From Actinophytocola sp963826035 (GTDB lineage: Bacteria; Actinomycetota; Actinomycetes; Mycobacteriales; Pseudonocardiaceae), in contig CAWGVZ010000003.1 in the NCBI GenBank assembly GCA_963826035.1, positions 1 through 64,000 on the forward strand: DNA of 64,000 bases, in the 5' to 3' direction. This document shows, piece by piece, positions 8,932 through 18,175 of the stretch. A program made the position numbers and the translations under genes. Numbering within the stretch: the first letter of the stretch is position 1; every line of letters starts with the position of its first letter. Under the pieces are notes generated by a model. That model was not told the origin of the DNA. It searched no databases and saw nothing but the letters and a program-made list of their open reading frames with translations.

Positions 8932-9803
8932 CTGTCCACAGTGGGCACGACGCCCGGCGGGAGCCGTCCATGATCACTCGCGAGTACCGGTTCCCGCTCA
9001 ACGGCAGCGCGGTGCCGGCGGGTGAACCGGTGCTGACGGTGTCCGACGTGGGTCTGAGCTTCGGCGGGGTGCGGGCCCTTGACGGGGTCGGGTTGACCGT
9101 GCGGCAGGGTGAGATCCACGCGGTGATCGGACCGAACGGGGCGGGCAAGTCCAGCCTGCTCAACTGCGCGTCCGGCCTGTACCGGCCGCAGCAGGGGACG
9201 ATCACACTGTTCCGCGCCGCCGGTGCGGTGGACCTTGTCGGGCGCCGGCCACACCGGATCGCCCGGCTGGGGCTGGCCCGTTCCTTCCAGAACATCGAGC
9301 TCTTCAGACACCTGACGGTGCTGGAGAACCTGATGCTCGGCCGGCACCACCGGATGAGTCACGCCCTGCTGCCCGCACTGGTCTGGTTCGGTCCGGCCCG
9401 CCGTCAGGAGATCGAGCACCGGGCGCTGGTCGAGGAGGTCATCGACCTGCTGGAGCTGCAGGTGGTTCGTCACCAGCCGGTCGGCGCCCTGTCGTACGGC
9501 TACGCCAAACGGGTCGAACTTGGCCGGGCACTGTGCATGCAGCCTGCCGTGCTGCTGCTCGACGAGCCGATGGCGGGCATGAACGCCGAGGAGAAGGAGT
9601 CCCTGGCCCGCTTCGTGCTCGACGTCAACGAGCTTGCCGGGGTGACGGTGGTGCTCGTCGAGCACGACATGGACGTGGTCATGGACATCTCCCACGCCGT
9701 GACCGTGCTCGACTTCGGCCGGCTGATCGCCGAAGGTCCGCCCGCGCAGGTCCGCCGCGACCCGGCAGTGATCAACGCCTACCTCGGGGAAGCGGCCGGA
9801 TGA
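8928..9803 (+). CDS. livG: Liv-type ABC transporter ATP-binding protein (LivG-like)
   Basis: Walker A GPNGAGKSS, a signature region degenerated to LSYGYAKRVELGRAL, Walker B VLLLDEPMAGM and the H-loop VEHDMD identify an ABC ATPase of the branched-chain amino acid/amide (HAAT) class. The signature lacks the usual SGG, as is common in LivG relatives near acyl-CoA ligases. The start at 8928 overlaps the previous stop; ATG at 8970 is an alternative with a better ribosome site. It pairs with the LivF-like protein at 14819 to energise the LivH/LivM permease. Confidence 0.88.
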   Translation: MTVHSGHDARREPSMITREYRFPLNGSAVPAGEPVLTVSDVGLSFGGVRALDGVGLTVRQGEIHAVIGPNGAGKSSLLNCASGLYRPQQGTITLFRAAGAVDLVGRRPHRIARLGLARSFQNIELFRHLTVLENLMLGRHHRMSHALLPALVWFGPARRQEIEHRALVEEVIDLLELQVVRHQPVGALSYGYAKRVELGRALCMQPAVLLLDEPMAGMNAEEKESLARFVLDVNELAGVTVVLVEHDMDVVMDISHAVTVLDFGRLIAEGPPAQVRRDPAVINAYLGEAAG

Positions 9804-11695
9804 GTACCTTTCCCGGCCTGCTCTTCGCGCGTGCGGCCGAGCATCCACGGGCCACCGCCATGCAGGAGAAGCGCTACGGCGTATGGCAACCGCTGACCTG
9901 GGCACAGTACGCGCGGCAGGTGCGCGAGCTGGCCCACGGCCTGGTCACCCTGGGAATCGGCCGCGGTGATGTGGTCGCCGTGCTCGGCGACAACCGCCCG
10001 GAGTGGCTGATCACGGAGTTGGCCGTGCAGTGCCTGGGCGGCGCCGTCATGGGTGTCTATCCCGGCAGTGCCGGCGACGAGATCCTGCACGTGCTCTCCG
10101 TGGCCGAGGTGCGTGTGGTGGTGGCCGAGGACCAGGAGCAGGTCGACAAGCTGATCCGGCTCAAGGACCAGCTGCCGAAGCTCACCACGATCGTCTACTA
10201 CGACCCGCGCGGCCTGGCCGGCTACCCGCAGCCGTACCTCGAGCGGTTCACAGACATCGAAGCCGCCGGCGCCGAGGAGGCGAAGGCCAGGCCGGCGTGG
10301 CTGGACGAGCGCCTCGCGATGGTCCGCCCGGACGACACGGCGGTCATCTGTACCACCTCGGGCGGTACCGCACGTCCCAAGCTGGTCGAGCTCTCGCACG
10401 CCAACCTGATCGCGACGGCCGAGCAACTCGCCGAGATCGACCCGGTGCTGCCCGGTTATCGGTACGTGTCGTTCCTGCCGCTGGCGTGGATCGGTGAGCA
10501 GATATTCGCCGTCGCGTGCGGGTTGCGCCACGGCCTGACGCTGTCGTTTCCCGAAGACGCCGCGACCCAGCGCACCGATCTGCGGGAGATCGCACCGGAT
10601 GTGATGTTCTGCCCACCCCGAATCTGGGAATCGATGCTGTCCGAGGTCCGAGTGCGCATCGACGAGGCGGGTCGGCTCAAGCGCCGGGTCTTCGGCTGGG
10701 CCTACGAGGTGGGCGACCGGATGGCTGCCCAGCGGACCGCCGGTGCGGCGCCGGGCGCGTTGTGGCGCACGGTTTACGGGATCGCGAACGCGGTCGGGTT
10801 GCGCCCGGTGCGTGACTGGCTCGGCCTGTCCCGGATCAAACGGTGCTATACCGGCGGCGCGCCGCTGTCGCCGGACGTGCTCCGGTTCTTCCACGCCCTC
10901 GGCGTGAATCTCAAGCAGATCTACGGACAGACGGAGATCTGCGGCATCGCGGTCGTCCACCACGACGGCGACCTGCGGTTCCACACGGTCGGCGCCCCCA
11001 TTCCCGGCACCGAGCTACGCGTCGGCGACGACGGCGAGATCCTGCTGCGCTCGCGCAGCGTGTTCCGCGGCTACCTGCACGACCCACCGGCCACCGCTGC
11101 CGTAACCGAACCCGACGGCTGGCTGCGCACCGGGGACGCCGGGTACCTCGACGACGGACAACTCGTGGTGATCGACCGGCGGGCCGACGTGCTCCACGCG
11201 CCCGACGGCAGCCAGTTCTCCGGCGCCTTCATCGAGAACCAGCTGAAGTTCTCGCCGTATGTCGAAGAGGCGGTCGTATTCCACGGCGGTCGCGGCGTCA
11301 CCGCGATCCTGTGCCTCGACCCGGCCACCGTCGGGGCGTGGGCCGGGCGCGCCCGTATCGGCTACTCCACCTACTCCGATCTCGCGGCCGAGCCGATGGT
11401 CGCGGAGCTCCTGGCCGCCGAGGTCGCCGACGCCAACGCCGGCCTGCCCGAACCGAGGCGAATCCGCCGCTTCGTGCTGCTGCACAAGAAACTCGACCCG
11501 GACGACGAGATCACCCACACCCGAAAGGTCCGCCGCAACGTCGTCGCGACCCGGTACGCGGACATCATCGCCACCCTCGACGGTGACGCGCCCACCGTCG
11601 CCCACCAGAACGGCAGCACGCTGACGATCCACCGGCCGGTCGACATCGAGAAGCTCGCCGGCCGGCGGCGCCCGGTCTGGAGTGGACAGTCATGA
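9800..11695 (+). CDS. long-chain acyl-CoA synthetase-like AMP-binding protein
   Basis: The 631-residue protein follows the long-chain FadD/FAA layout (YGVWQPLTWAQYARQVRELAHGL near the start, YGQTEICG, WLRTGDAGYLDDGQLVVIDR, THTRKVRRNVV at the end). The phosphate-binding loop is altered to TTSGGTARPK instead of the usual TSGTTGxPK, so activity should not be assumed. It lies between the two halves of an ABC importer and overlaps both neighbours by four bases, so it is co-translated with the transporter. A role in vectorial acylation of the imported acid is an inference from this position. Confidence 0.85.
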   Translation: MSTFPGLLFARAAEHPRATAMQEKRYGVWQPLTWAQYARQVRELAHGLVTLGIGRGDVVAVLGDNRPEWLITELAVQCLGGAVMGVYPGSAGDEILHVLSVAEVRVVVAEDQEQVDKLIRLKDQLPKLTTIVYYDPRGLAGYPQPYLERFTDIEAAGAEEAKARPAWLDERLAMVRPDDTAVICTTSGGTARPKLVELSHANLIATAEQLAEIDPVLPGYRYVSFLPLAWIGEQIFAVACGLRHGLTLSFPEDAATQRTDLREIAPDVMFCPPRIWESMLSEVRVRIDEAGRLKRRVFGWAYEVGDRMAAQRTAGAAPGALWRTVYGIANAVGLRPVRDWLGLSRIKRCYTGGAPLSPDVLRFFHALGVNLKQIYGQTEICGIAVVHHDGDLRFHTVGAPIPGTELRVGDDGEILLRSRSVFRGYLHDPPATAAVTEPDGWLRTGDAGYLDDGQLVVIDRRADVLHAPDGSQFSGAFIENQLKFSPYVEEAVVFHGGRGVTAILCLDPATVGAWAGRARIGYSTYSDLAAEPMVAELLAAEVADANAGLPEPRRIRRFVLLHKKLDPDDEITHTRKVRRNVVATRYADIIATLDGDAPTVAHQNGSTLTIHRPVDIEKLAGRRRPVWSGQS

Positions 11696-12561
11696 GCCAG
11701 TTCGTGCAGTTGACGGTCTACGGTCTGGCCAACGGTGCGGTACTGGCCCTGGCCGCGCTCGGCTTCGTGCTCATCTACAAGGCGACGAGCGTCATCAACT
11801 TCGCGCAGGGCGAGTTGCTGCTGGTCGGCGGTTACCTGTTCTACATCGCGTTCGTCCTGTTGCGACTGCCCTTCGCCGCCGCCGTGCTCGCCGGTGTGGC
11901 GGCGGCCATCGTCCTCGGCGTCACCATCGAGCGCCTGATCCTGCGGCCGCTGATCGGTGCCGACCCGATCGCGGTGATCATGGTGACGATCGGGCTGGCC
12001 GCGGTCCTCCAGGCCGTGGTGACCATGTTCTTCGGCACCACGCCCCGCGAGATGCCGAAAGTGCTCCCGGCCGGGACCGTCACCGTGGCGGATGCGGTGG
12101 TACCGCTCGACCGGCTTGTCGCGGTCGCCATCGCGGCGGTGGTGCTCACCGCGTTCACGTTGTTCTTCCGGTGGTCACGGCACGGGATCGCGATGCGAGC
12201 GGTGGCCGATGACCAACAGGCCGCCCTGGTCCAGGGCATCTCGGTGCGCAGGATCTTCGCACTCGCGTGGGCGTTCGCCGCCGTGAGCGCGTTGGTCGCG
12301 GGTGTTCTGCTGGCCGACATCGCCGAGCTGAGCCAGAACCTGGGCACTTTCGGCCTGGTCGTCTTCCCGGTGGTCATTCTCGGCGGTCTCGACTCGGTGC
12401 CGGGCACCATCATCGGGGGCGCCGTCATCGGCCTGGTCAGCCAGTACGCAGAGGGTTTGTCGGCCGGCGCCTCACAGGTGGTGCCCTACATCGTGCTGGT
12501 GCTCATCCTCCTCGTGCGCCCGTACGGGCTGTTCGGCCAGCGACGCATCGAGAGGGTCTGA
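11692..12561 (+). CDS. livH: Liv-type ABC permease (LivH-like)
   Basis: The 289-residue hydrophobic protein has about eight membrane segments and the LivH-type N-terminus GLANGAVLALAALGFVLIYKAT followed by INFAQGELLLVGGYL. The cytoplasmic loop HGIAMRAVADDQQAALVQGI contacts the ATPase in this family. It overlaps the preceding ligase by four bases and is one base from livM. The substrate in this branch need not be an amino acid; neighbours suggest a lipophilic carboxylate. Confidence 0.9.
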   Translation: MSQFVQLTVYGLANGAVLALAALGFVLIYKATSVINFAQGELLLVGGYLFYIAFVLLRLPFAAAVLAGVAAAIVLGVTIERLILRPLIGADPIAVIMVTIGLAAVLQAVVTMFFGTTPREMPKVLPAGTVTVADAVVPLDRLVAVAIAAVVLTAFTLFFRWSRHGIAMRAVADDQQAALVQGISVRRIFALAWAFAAVSALVAGVLLADIAELSQNLGTFGLVVFPVVILGGLDSVPGTIIGGAVIGLVSQYAEGLSAGASQVVPYIVLVLILLVRPYGLFGQRRIERV

Positions 12562-12562
12562 C

Positions 12563-13624
12563 ATGGCCGCCACCGCTGCCGGCGTCTTCCACACCAGCTA
12601 CGCCGCCGAACTGCGCCTGCGGCACACAACGGCCGAGCGCACGCGGCTGGTGCTCATCTTCGCCGGCCTGCTCACCCTGCCGTGGCTGGTCGACACCTAC
12701 TGGCTCGGCATCGTCAACACGATCGGCATCGCCGCGATCGGCGCCGTGGGCCTGAACATCCTGGTCGGGTTCACCGGTCAGATCTCGCTGGGCCAGGGCG
12801 GGTTCCTCGCCGTCGGCGCGTTCACCTCCGGGCTGCTGGTGCAGCGCGCCGGGCTGCCGATGCCGCTGGCCATGCTCGCCGCCGTGGTGGTGACCGCGGC
12901 CGTGGGTGTGTTCTTCGGTCTGCCGGCGCTTCGTCTCAAGGGGCTCTACCTGGCCATCGCGACGATCGCCAGCCAAGAGATCATCATCTTCGTGGTCCGC
13001 CGGTGGGGCTGGCTCACCGGCGGACAGGGCTTCCTCGACGTCGACCGGCTGACCATCTTCGGTTGGCGCGTGCCCCGTACCAGTTTCGAGTTCGTCTGGT
13101 ACCTGATCATCGCCGGCCTCGCGGTGCTGGCCGTCGTCACCGCCAGGAACATCTTCCGCACCGCGCTCGGCCGTTCCTTCATGGGGGTGCGCGACCACGA
13201 CATCGCGGCCTCCGCCATCGGCGTCGACCTGACTCGGACGAAACTGATGGCCTTCGCCGTGTCGTCGGGCTACGTCGGGTTGGCCGGCGCTCTCACCGCC
13301 CACTACACGCAGACCGTCACCTGGGAACGGTTCACCATCGACGTCTCGATCCAGTATCTCGCCATGATCATCGTCGGCGGGTTGGGCAGCATCGCGGGCG
13401 CCGTCTACGGGGCGGCCTTCATCATGCTGCTCCCCCCGTTGCTCGCCGAGCTCGCCGAGGCCCTCCGCACGTGGGTGCCGGTGCTCGCCGACCAGCTACC
13501 CGCCGTGCAGGCGGCCGCGTTCGGGCTGGTCATCGTCCTGTTCCTACTGTTCGAGCCGCGCGGGCTGGACCGGATCTGGCGCCGGGTCAAGGACTACGTG
13601 CGGCTCTGGCCGTTCCGCTACTGA
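12563..13624 (+). CDS. livM: Liv-type ABC permease (LivM-like)
   Basis: The 353-residue membrane protein contains the LivM signatures LNILVGFTGQISLGQGGFLAVGAF and the ATPase-contact loop ALGRSFMGVRDHDIAASAIGVD. It begins one base after livH and is followed by the binding-protein gene after 22 bases. Together LivH and LivM would form the heterodimeric channel of the importer. Confidence 0.9.
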   Translation: MAATAAGVFHTSYAAELRLRHTTAERTRLVLIFAGLLTLPWLVDTYWLGIVNTIGIAAIGAVGLNILVGFTGQISLGQGGFLAVGAFTSGLLVQRAGLPMPLAMLAAVVVTAAVGVFFGLPALRLKGLYLAIATIASQEIIIFVVRRWGWLTGGQGFLDVDRLTIFGWRVPRTSFEFVWYLIIAGLAVLAVVTARNIFRTALGRSFMGVRDHDIAASAIGVDLTRTKLMAFAVSSGYVGLAGALTAHYTQTVTWERFTIDVSIQYLAMIIVGGLGSIAGAVYGAAFIMLLPPLLAELAEALRTWVPVLADQLPAVQAAAFGLVIVLFLLFEPRGLDRIWRRVKDYVRLWPFRY

Positions 13625-13646
13625 AGCCCCCCGAAGGAGTACCGCA

Positions 13647-14822
13647 ATGCGCACACTCACGCTGGCCGCGGTCGCAACCGTGCTGCTCGCCGGATGCGGT
13701 GGCCCCACCGCTGGCGGCGGCGAGGACGGCGGAGACATCGTCATCGGCGTCATCGCCGACCTGACCGGTGCCACCGCCGACGTCGGCACGCCGTACAACG
13801 AGGGCATGCTGGCCTACGTCGACCACATCAACGCCAAGGGCGGGGTCGACGGCCACAAGATCAGGGCGATCAGTGAGGACTACCAGTACGAGGTCCCCAC
13901 GGCCGAGGAGAAGTACAAGAAGTTCGTGGCAGAGAACGCCGTGGCCATCCAGGGCTGGGGCACCGGCGACAGCGAGGCGCTGCGGAGCAAGGTCACCGAC
14001 GACGAACTGCCGTTCATGTCGGCCTCCTACGCCGAGGTGCTCACCGACCCGCGGGAGTCGCCGTACAACTTCGTCGTGGCGCCGACCTACTCCGACCAGC
14101 TGCGGGTCGCCATCGACCACATCGCCGCCCAGGACCCGGCAGCGCAGGTGGCAGTGCTCCACCACGACTCACCGTTCGGCACCGCCCCGCTGGCCGACGC
14201 CGAAACGTGGATCAACGAACAGGGTTACCAGCTCGGCTTCGCGGCATACCCCATGACGGCCGGCGCCACCGACTACGTAGGAATTCTCCAACAGGCCAAG
14301 GCACAGGGCGCCAGGTACGTCGTGATCCAGAACGTGTCCAGTCCGGCCGCCGTGGTGGCCAAGGACATCGCCGCCCAGAAGCTCGGCATGACGATCGTCT
14401 GCCTCAACTGGTGCGCAGACGAACTGTTCATGAAGATCGCGGGGCCCGCCGCGGAGGGGCACCTGATGATCCAGCCGTTCGCGCCGCCCGGCGTCGCCAA
14501 GCCGGGTCATCAGGAGATCCGCGAGTACTGCGAGGGCAAGGGCATCGACCTCGACGCCAAGGGACTGCACTTCGTCCAGGGCTGGTACACGATGCACGCG
14601 ATGGTCAGGGGCATCGAGCAGACGGTCGCCGACGGCCAGGAGCTGACCGGCCCCAACATCCGCGCCGGGCTGGAGTCGATGCCGGCTGTGGACACCGGCG
14701 GCGTCATCGGCCCGATCGAGTTCTCCCCCGACAGTCACCGTGGCGCCACCTCGTCGAGCATCTACGAGGTCTCGGGCGGCAAGTTCGCCGAGCTCGCCGC
14801 CGGCGTGGCACCGAAATCGTGA
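13647..14822 (+). CDS. ABC transporter substrate-binding lipoprotein (Peripla_BP_6 type)
   Basis: GAAGGAG precedes the ATG. The signal peptide ends in lipobox LLAGC, so the protein is lipid-anchored outside the membrane. IVIGVIADLTGATADVGTPY is the typical first strand of LivK/Peripla_BP_6 receptors, and the length (391) is normal for the class. The residues that bind the alpha-amino acid group in LivK are not evident to me, which fits a non-amino-acid ligand. Its last codons overlap the GTG start of the LivF-like gene. Confidence 0.88.
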   Translation: MRTLTLAAVATVLLAGCGGPTAGGGEDGGDIVIGVIADLTGATADVGTPYNEGMLAYVDHINAKGGVDGHKIRAISEDYQYEVPTAEEKYKKFVAENAVAIQGWGTGDSEALRSKVTDDELPFMSASYAEVLTDPRESPYNFVVAPTYSDQLRVAIDHIAAQDPAAQVAVLHHDSPFGTAPLADAETWINEQGYQLGFAAYPMTAGATDYVGILQQAKAQGARYVVIQNVSSPAAVVAKDIAAQKLGMTIVCLNWCADELFMKIAGPAAEGHLMIQPFAPPGVAKPGHQEIREYCEGKGIDLDAKGLHFVQGWYTMHAMVRGIEQTVADGQELTGPNIRAGLESMPAVDTGGVIGPIEFSPDSHRGATSSSIYEVSGGKFAELAAGVAPKS

Positions 14823-15619
14823 CGAGCGGCCGCGACACGCTCCTCGCGGTCGACAACATCGAGGTCGTCTACGACGAGGTGATCCTGGTGCTGCGCGGTA
14901 TGTCGCTCGTGGTGCCGCGCGGTGAAGTGGTCGCCCTTCTCGGATCCAACGGCGCTGGCAAGTCGACGACGCTCAAGGCGATCACCGGGCTGCTGCCGAC
15001 CGAGCACGGCGCCGTCACCGACGGCGCCGTGACCTTCGACGGCGCCGACATCACCCGCGCCGAGCCGGCCGAGCGGGTACGCCGTGGCATCGCGCTCGTG
15101 ATGGAGGGCCGGCGGGTCTTCGAACATCTCACGGTGCACGAGAACCTGGTGGCCGGCGGATACACCCGCCGCGCTGCGGCCGACTTCGACCGGGTGTACG
15201 AGTTCCTGCCGCGGCTGGCCGTCCTGCGGGGACGGGTGGCCGGCTACCTGTCGGGCGGCGAGCAGCAGATGCTCGCCATCGGCCGGGCTCTCATGTCCGA
15301 ACCGCGGCTGCTGCTGCTCGACGAACCGTCGCTGGGCCTGGCGCCCCTGCTGGTGGACGAGGTGTTCGAGATCATCCGGCGGCTCAACACCGACCTCGGC
15401 CTGACCGCCCTGCTGGTCGAGCAGAACGCCCACCGCGCCCTGGCGGCCGCCCACCGCGGCTATGTCATGGAATCCGGGCGGATAGTCCTCGCGGGAACCG
15501 CCGGCGAGCTGGCCGGCAACCCCGATGTCAAGGAGTTCTACCTCGGCCTGAGTGAGGTCGGGGGGCGGCGCAGCTACCGCGACGTCAAGCACTACAAGCG
15601 CCGCAAGCGCTGGCTGTAG
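14819..15619 (+). CDS. livF: Liv-type ABC transporter ATP-binding protein (LivF-like)
   Basis: Walker A GSNGAGKST, signature YLSGGEQQMLAIGRAL, Walker B LLLLDEPSLGLAP and H-loop VEQNAH are all intact. GTG at 14819 overlaps the stop of the binding-protein gene. The C-terminus has a short basic extension (YRDVKHYKRRKRWL) beyond the usual LivF end. It completes a five-component importer with livG, livH, livM and the lipoprotein. Confidence 0.9.
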   Translation: MTSGRDTLLAVDNIEVVYDEVILVLRGMSLVVPRGEVVALLGSNGAGKSTTLKAITGLLPTEHGAVTDGAVTFDGADITRAEPAERVRRGIALVMEGRRVFEHLTVHENLVAGGYTRRAAADFDRVYEFLPRLAVLRGRVAGYLSGGEQQMLAIGRALMSEPRLLLLDEPSLGLAPLLVDEVFEIIRRLNTDLGLTALLVEQNAHRALAAAHRGYVMESGRIVLAGTAGELAGNPDVKEFYLGLSEVGGRRSYRDVKHYKRRKRWL

Positions 15620-15633
15620 GAGGTTCCGGAACC

Positions 15634-17862
15634 ATGAAGTCCACCCTCACCACCGTGGTAGCCGCAGTCGTCGCGTTGGCTCCGGCTGTCGCCGCGGCCG
15701 CGCCCGGCCCGTCGGCGGGTGCTTCCCGGCACCTCGACATCCTGGTGCTCGGCAACCGCGCCGACCTGATCTCGGGCGGCGACGCGTTGGTCGAGGTGCT
15801 GGTGCCGCCCGGTGCGGACCCGTCGCGACTGCGGATGGTGCTCGCCACCGGTCAGGGCTCGCGAGACGTGAGCGAGGCCTTCGCACGACGTGGCAACGGC
15901 CGCGTCCTGGGACTGCTGGAGGGGCTACCGGCCGGCCGGAACCTGTTGAGCGCCAAGGTTGCCGGTCCGCAGGGCGGCTCCGGCGCGGACCGGATCACGA
16001 TCACCAACCACCCGAACGGCGGTCCGGTCTTCTCCGGCCCGCAGGTCGCGCCGTGGGTCTGCACAACGGACGTGAACGGCCTCGGACCGGCGCTGGACCC
16101 GCAGTGCAACGCCCAGCCCACCTATCAGTTCTTCTACCGGCGGACCAGCGGCGCGTTCGCCCTCTACGACCCGGCCGCACCACCGACGGACGTCGCCACG
16201 ACAACCACCGACCAGGGAGTCACCGTCCCGTATGTGTTCCGGCAGGAGACCGGAACGCAGAACCGCGGCATCTACCGCGTCGCCGTCCTGTTCGACCCGA
16301 CCCGGCCATGGACCGCCTGGGACACCCAGAACGGCTGGAACCACAAGCTGTTCTATCCATTCGGAGCCAACTGCAACACCCACCACAGCCAGGGTGTCGC
16401 CCAGAATGTGCAGATCGACCGGGCCCTGTCACGCGGGTTCATGGTGGCGACCTCGTCGTTGAACGTCCTCGGCGGCAACTGCAACTCGGTCGTCTCCGCG
16501 GAGTCGGTGATGATGCTCAAGGAACACATCACCGAGCACTACGGCGAGATCCGGTACACGTTCGCGCAAGGGGGGTCCGGCGGGTCGATCCAGCAGCACG
16601 AGATCGCCAACGCCTACCCCGGCCTGCTGGACGGCATCCAGCCGAACGCCAGCTACGAGGACATGTGGTCGGGTGCCCTGGTCGAGGTCGAGGACTGTCA
16701 CCTCATGCGCCGGGTCTTCAGCACGTCCTCCCCCGCCCTGTGGACCGACCCGGCGCAACGCGCCGCGGCGCAGGGCAACGCGGCGCCGGTCGCCCCGACC
16801 GACCTGACAGCGTGCGAAGCCTGGGACCTGTCCTTCGGCGACTTCCAGAACCCGGCCTTCACCCCGCTGCCGCCGTTCCACCAGTCCTGCTTCCCGACGC
16901 CGCTCACCGCCGAACAACAGGCACAGCTCTACCACCCGGTCACCAACCCGGCCGGCTGCCGAAGCTCCTACCAGGACTTCCTGGTCGCGGTCTTCGGCCA
17001 GCGGCCTCCCCGACTGTGGACTCCGGCCGAGCGCGCGGCCGGGTTCGGCTTCGCCAGGCTGCCCTTCGACAACGCCGGCGTGCAGTACGGGCTGCGGGCC
17101 CTGATGGCGGGGACGATCACGCCGGAGCAGTTCGTCGACCTCAACGTGAACATCGGCGGGCTCGACATCGACCACAACTTCGTGCCACGCCGTAGCGTCG
17201 CCGACCCGGGCGCGGTCGCGACGGCGTACCGCGGCAGCGTCACCGAGGATGCCCGCCAACTCGACGACGTCGCCATCATCGACCTGCGCGCCAACAACAA
17301 CCTCAACGACATCCATACCGCCTTCCACAGCTACTCGATGCGGGAGCGGCTACACAACGCGAACGGACACGCCGACAACCAGATCATCTGGACCTTTCCA
17401 GGACCTGGCCTCACACCGCCGGCCCCGATGGCGGACCAGGCGTTCCTGCTCATGGACCGGTGGCTGGCCGCCGTCGAGGCCGATCCGAGCGACGCCCCAC
17501 GCAGCGTCAAGATCCGCCGGCACAAGCCGGCCGACGCGGTCGACGCCTGCTTCGTCGACGGGGTCAAGGTGACCGACCCCGACGTCTGCCGGGCAACGTT
17601 CCCGTTCTACGGCAACCCACGAATCGCGGCCGGCGCGCCGCTCTCCAACGACGTGCTCAAGTGCCGGCTCACACCGCCCAACCAGCGCGACTACGACGTC
17701 GCCTTCACTTCCGAGGAGTGGACCAGACTGCGGGAGGCGTTCCCGAATGGAGTGTGCGACTACCGCAAGCCCGGGGTCGACCAACAGCCTTCGGTGCCCT
17801 GGCTGACCTACCGGAACGGACCGGGCGGCCGACCGCTTTTCAGCCATGGCGGCTTGTGGTGA
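15634..17862 (+). CDS. secreted DUF6351-type hydrolase
   Basis: A Sec signal peptide (MKSTLTTVVAAVVALAPAVAAAAP) precedes a 720-residue exported protein resembling the DUF6351 family found near Liv-type importers in actinomycetes. A nucleophile-elbow-like motif FAQGGSGGSIQQHEIA and about ten cysteines suggest a secreted alpha/beta-hydrolase related to tannase-like esterases. As the last gene of the operon, 14 bases after livF, it may release the acid that the importer takes up, for example from an ester or polyester. The reaction is an inference; no substrate can be read from the sequence. Confidence 0.7.
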   Translation: MKSTLTTVVAAVVALAPAVAAAAPGPSAGASRHLDILVLGNRADLISGGDALVEVLVPPGADPSRLRMVLATGQGSRDVSEAFARRGNGRVLGLLEGLPAGRNLLSAKVAGPQGGSGADRITITNHPNGGPVFSGPQVAPWVCTTDVNGLGPALDPQCNAQPTYQFFYRRTSGAFALYDPAAPPTDVATTTTDQGVTVPYVFRQETGTQNRGIYRVAVLFDPTRPWTAWDTQNGWNHKLFYPFGANCNTHHSQGVAQNVQIDRALSRGFMVATSSLNVLGGNCNSVVSAESVMMLKEHITEHYGEIRYTFAQGGSGGSIQQHEIANAYPGLLDGIQPNASYEDMWSGALVEVEDCHLMRRVFSTSSPALWTDPAQRAAAQGNAAPVAPTDLTACEAWDLSFGDFQNPAFTPLPPFHQSCFPTPLTAEQQAQLYHPVTNPAGCRSSYQDFLVAVFGQRPPRLWTPAERAAGFGFARLPFDNAGVQYGLRALMAGTITPEQFVDLNVNIGGLDIDHNFVPRRSVADPGAVATAYRGSVTEDARQLDDVAIIDLRANNNLNDIHTAFHSYSMRERLHNANGHADNQIIWTFPGPGLTPPAPMADQAFLLMDRWLAAVEADPSDAPRSVKIRRHKPADAVDACFVDGVKVTDPDVCRATFPFYGNPRIAAGAPLSNDVLKCRLTPPNQRDYDVAFTSEEWTRLREAFPNGVCDYRKPGVDQQPSVPWLTYRNGPGGRPLFSHGGLW

Positions 17863-17910
17863 CCTCGGTGACATTTGGTTCCGTGGAAGGAATGTTGAGC
17901 GCCTTCTTCG

Positions 17911-18085
17911 TCAGTCGTCCGTCGCCGGGACAGGGAAGAGCATGCACGTCGTGATGGCGTGTGCGATGACGCGTCCGCCGGCGTCGGTGACCGTTGCCTC
18001 GGCCGTGGCCACCCTGGTGAACTTGATCGTCAGGTCGAGCGAGGTGTACGCCGTGCCAACGGGTAGGACAGAGTGCGCGGCCGAT
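17911..18085 (-). pseudogene. remnant of a PaaI-like hotdog thioesterase
   Basis: The minus strand reads SVLPVGTAYTSLDLTIKF then VATAEATVTDAGGRVIAHA and ends TCMLFPVPATDD before a stop at 17911. This is the C-terminal half of a PaaI-family acyl-CoA thioesterase with an internal deletion in the central hairpin and no N-terminal helix. It is too short to fold. Confidence 0.65.
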
Positions 18086-18175
18086 CTCGCCCCGGGTAGA
18101 TCCCGGTGGTCTCACACACCGGCGGCACCGGGAGGTCGCGCTTGCTGATCTCGTCCAAGAACTCGCGGCTGAAGA

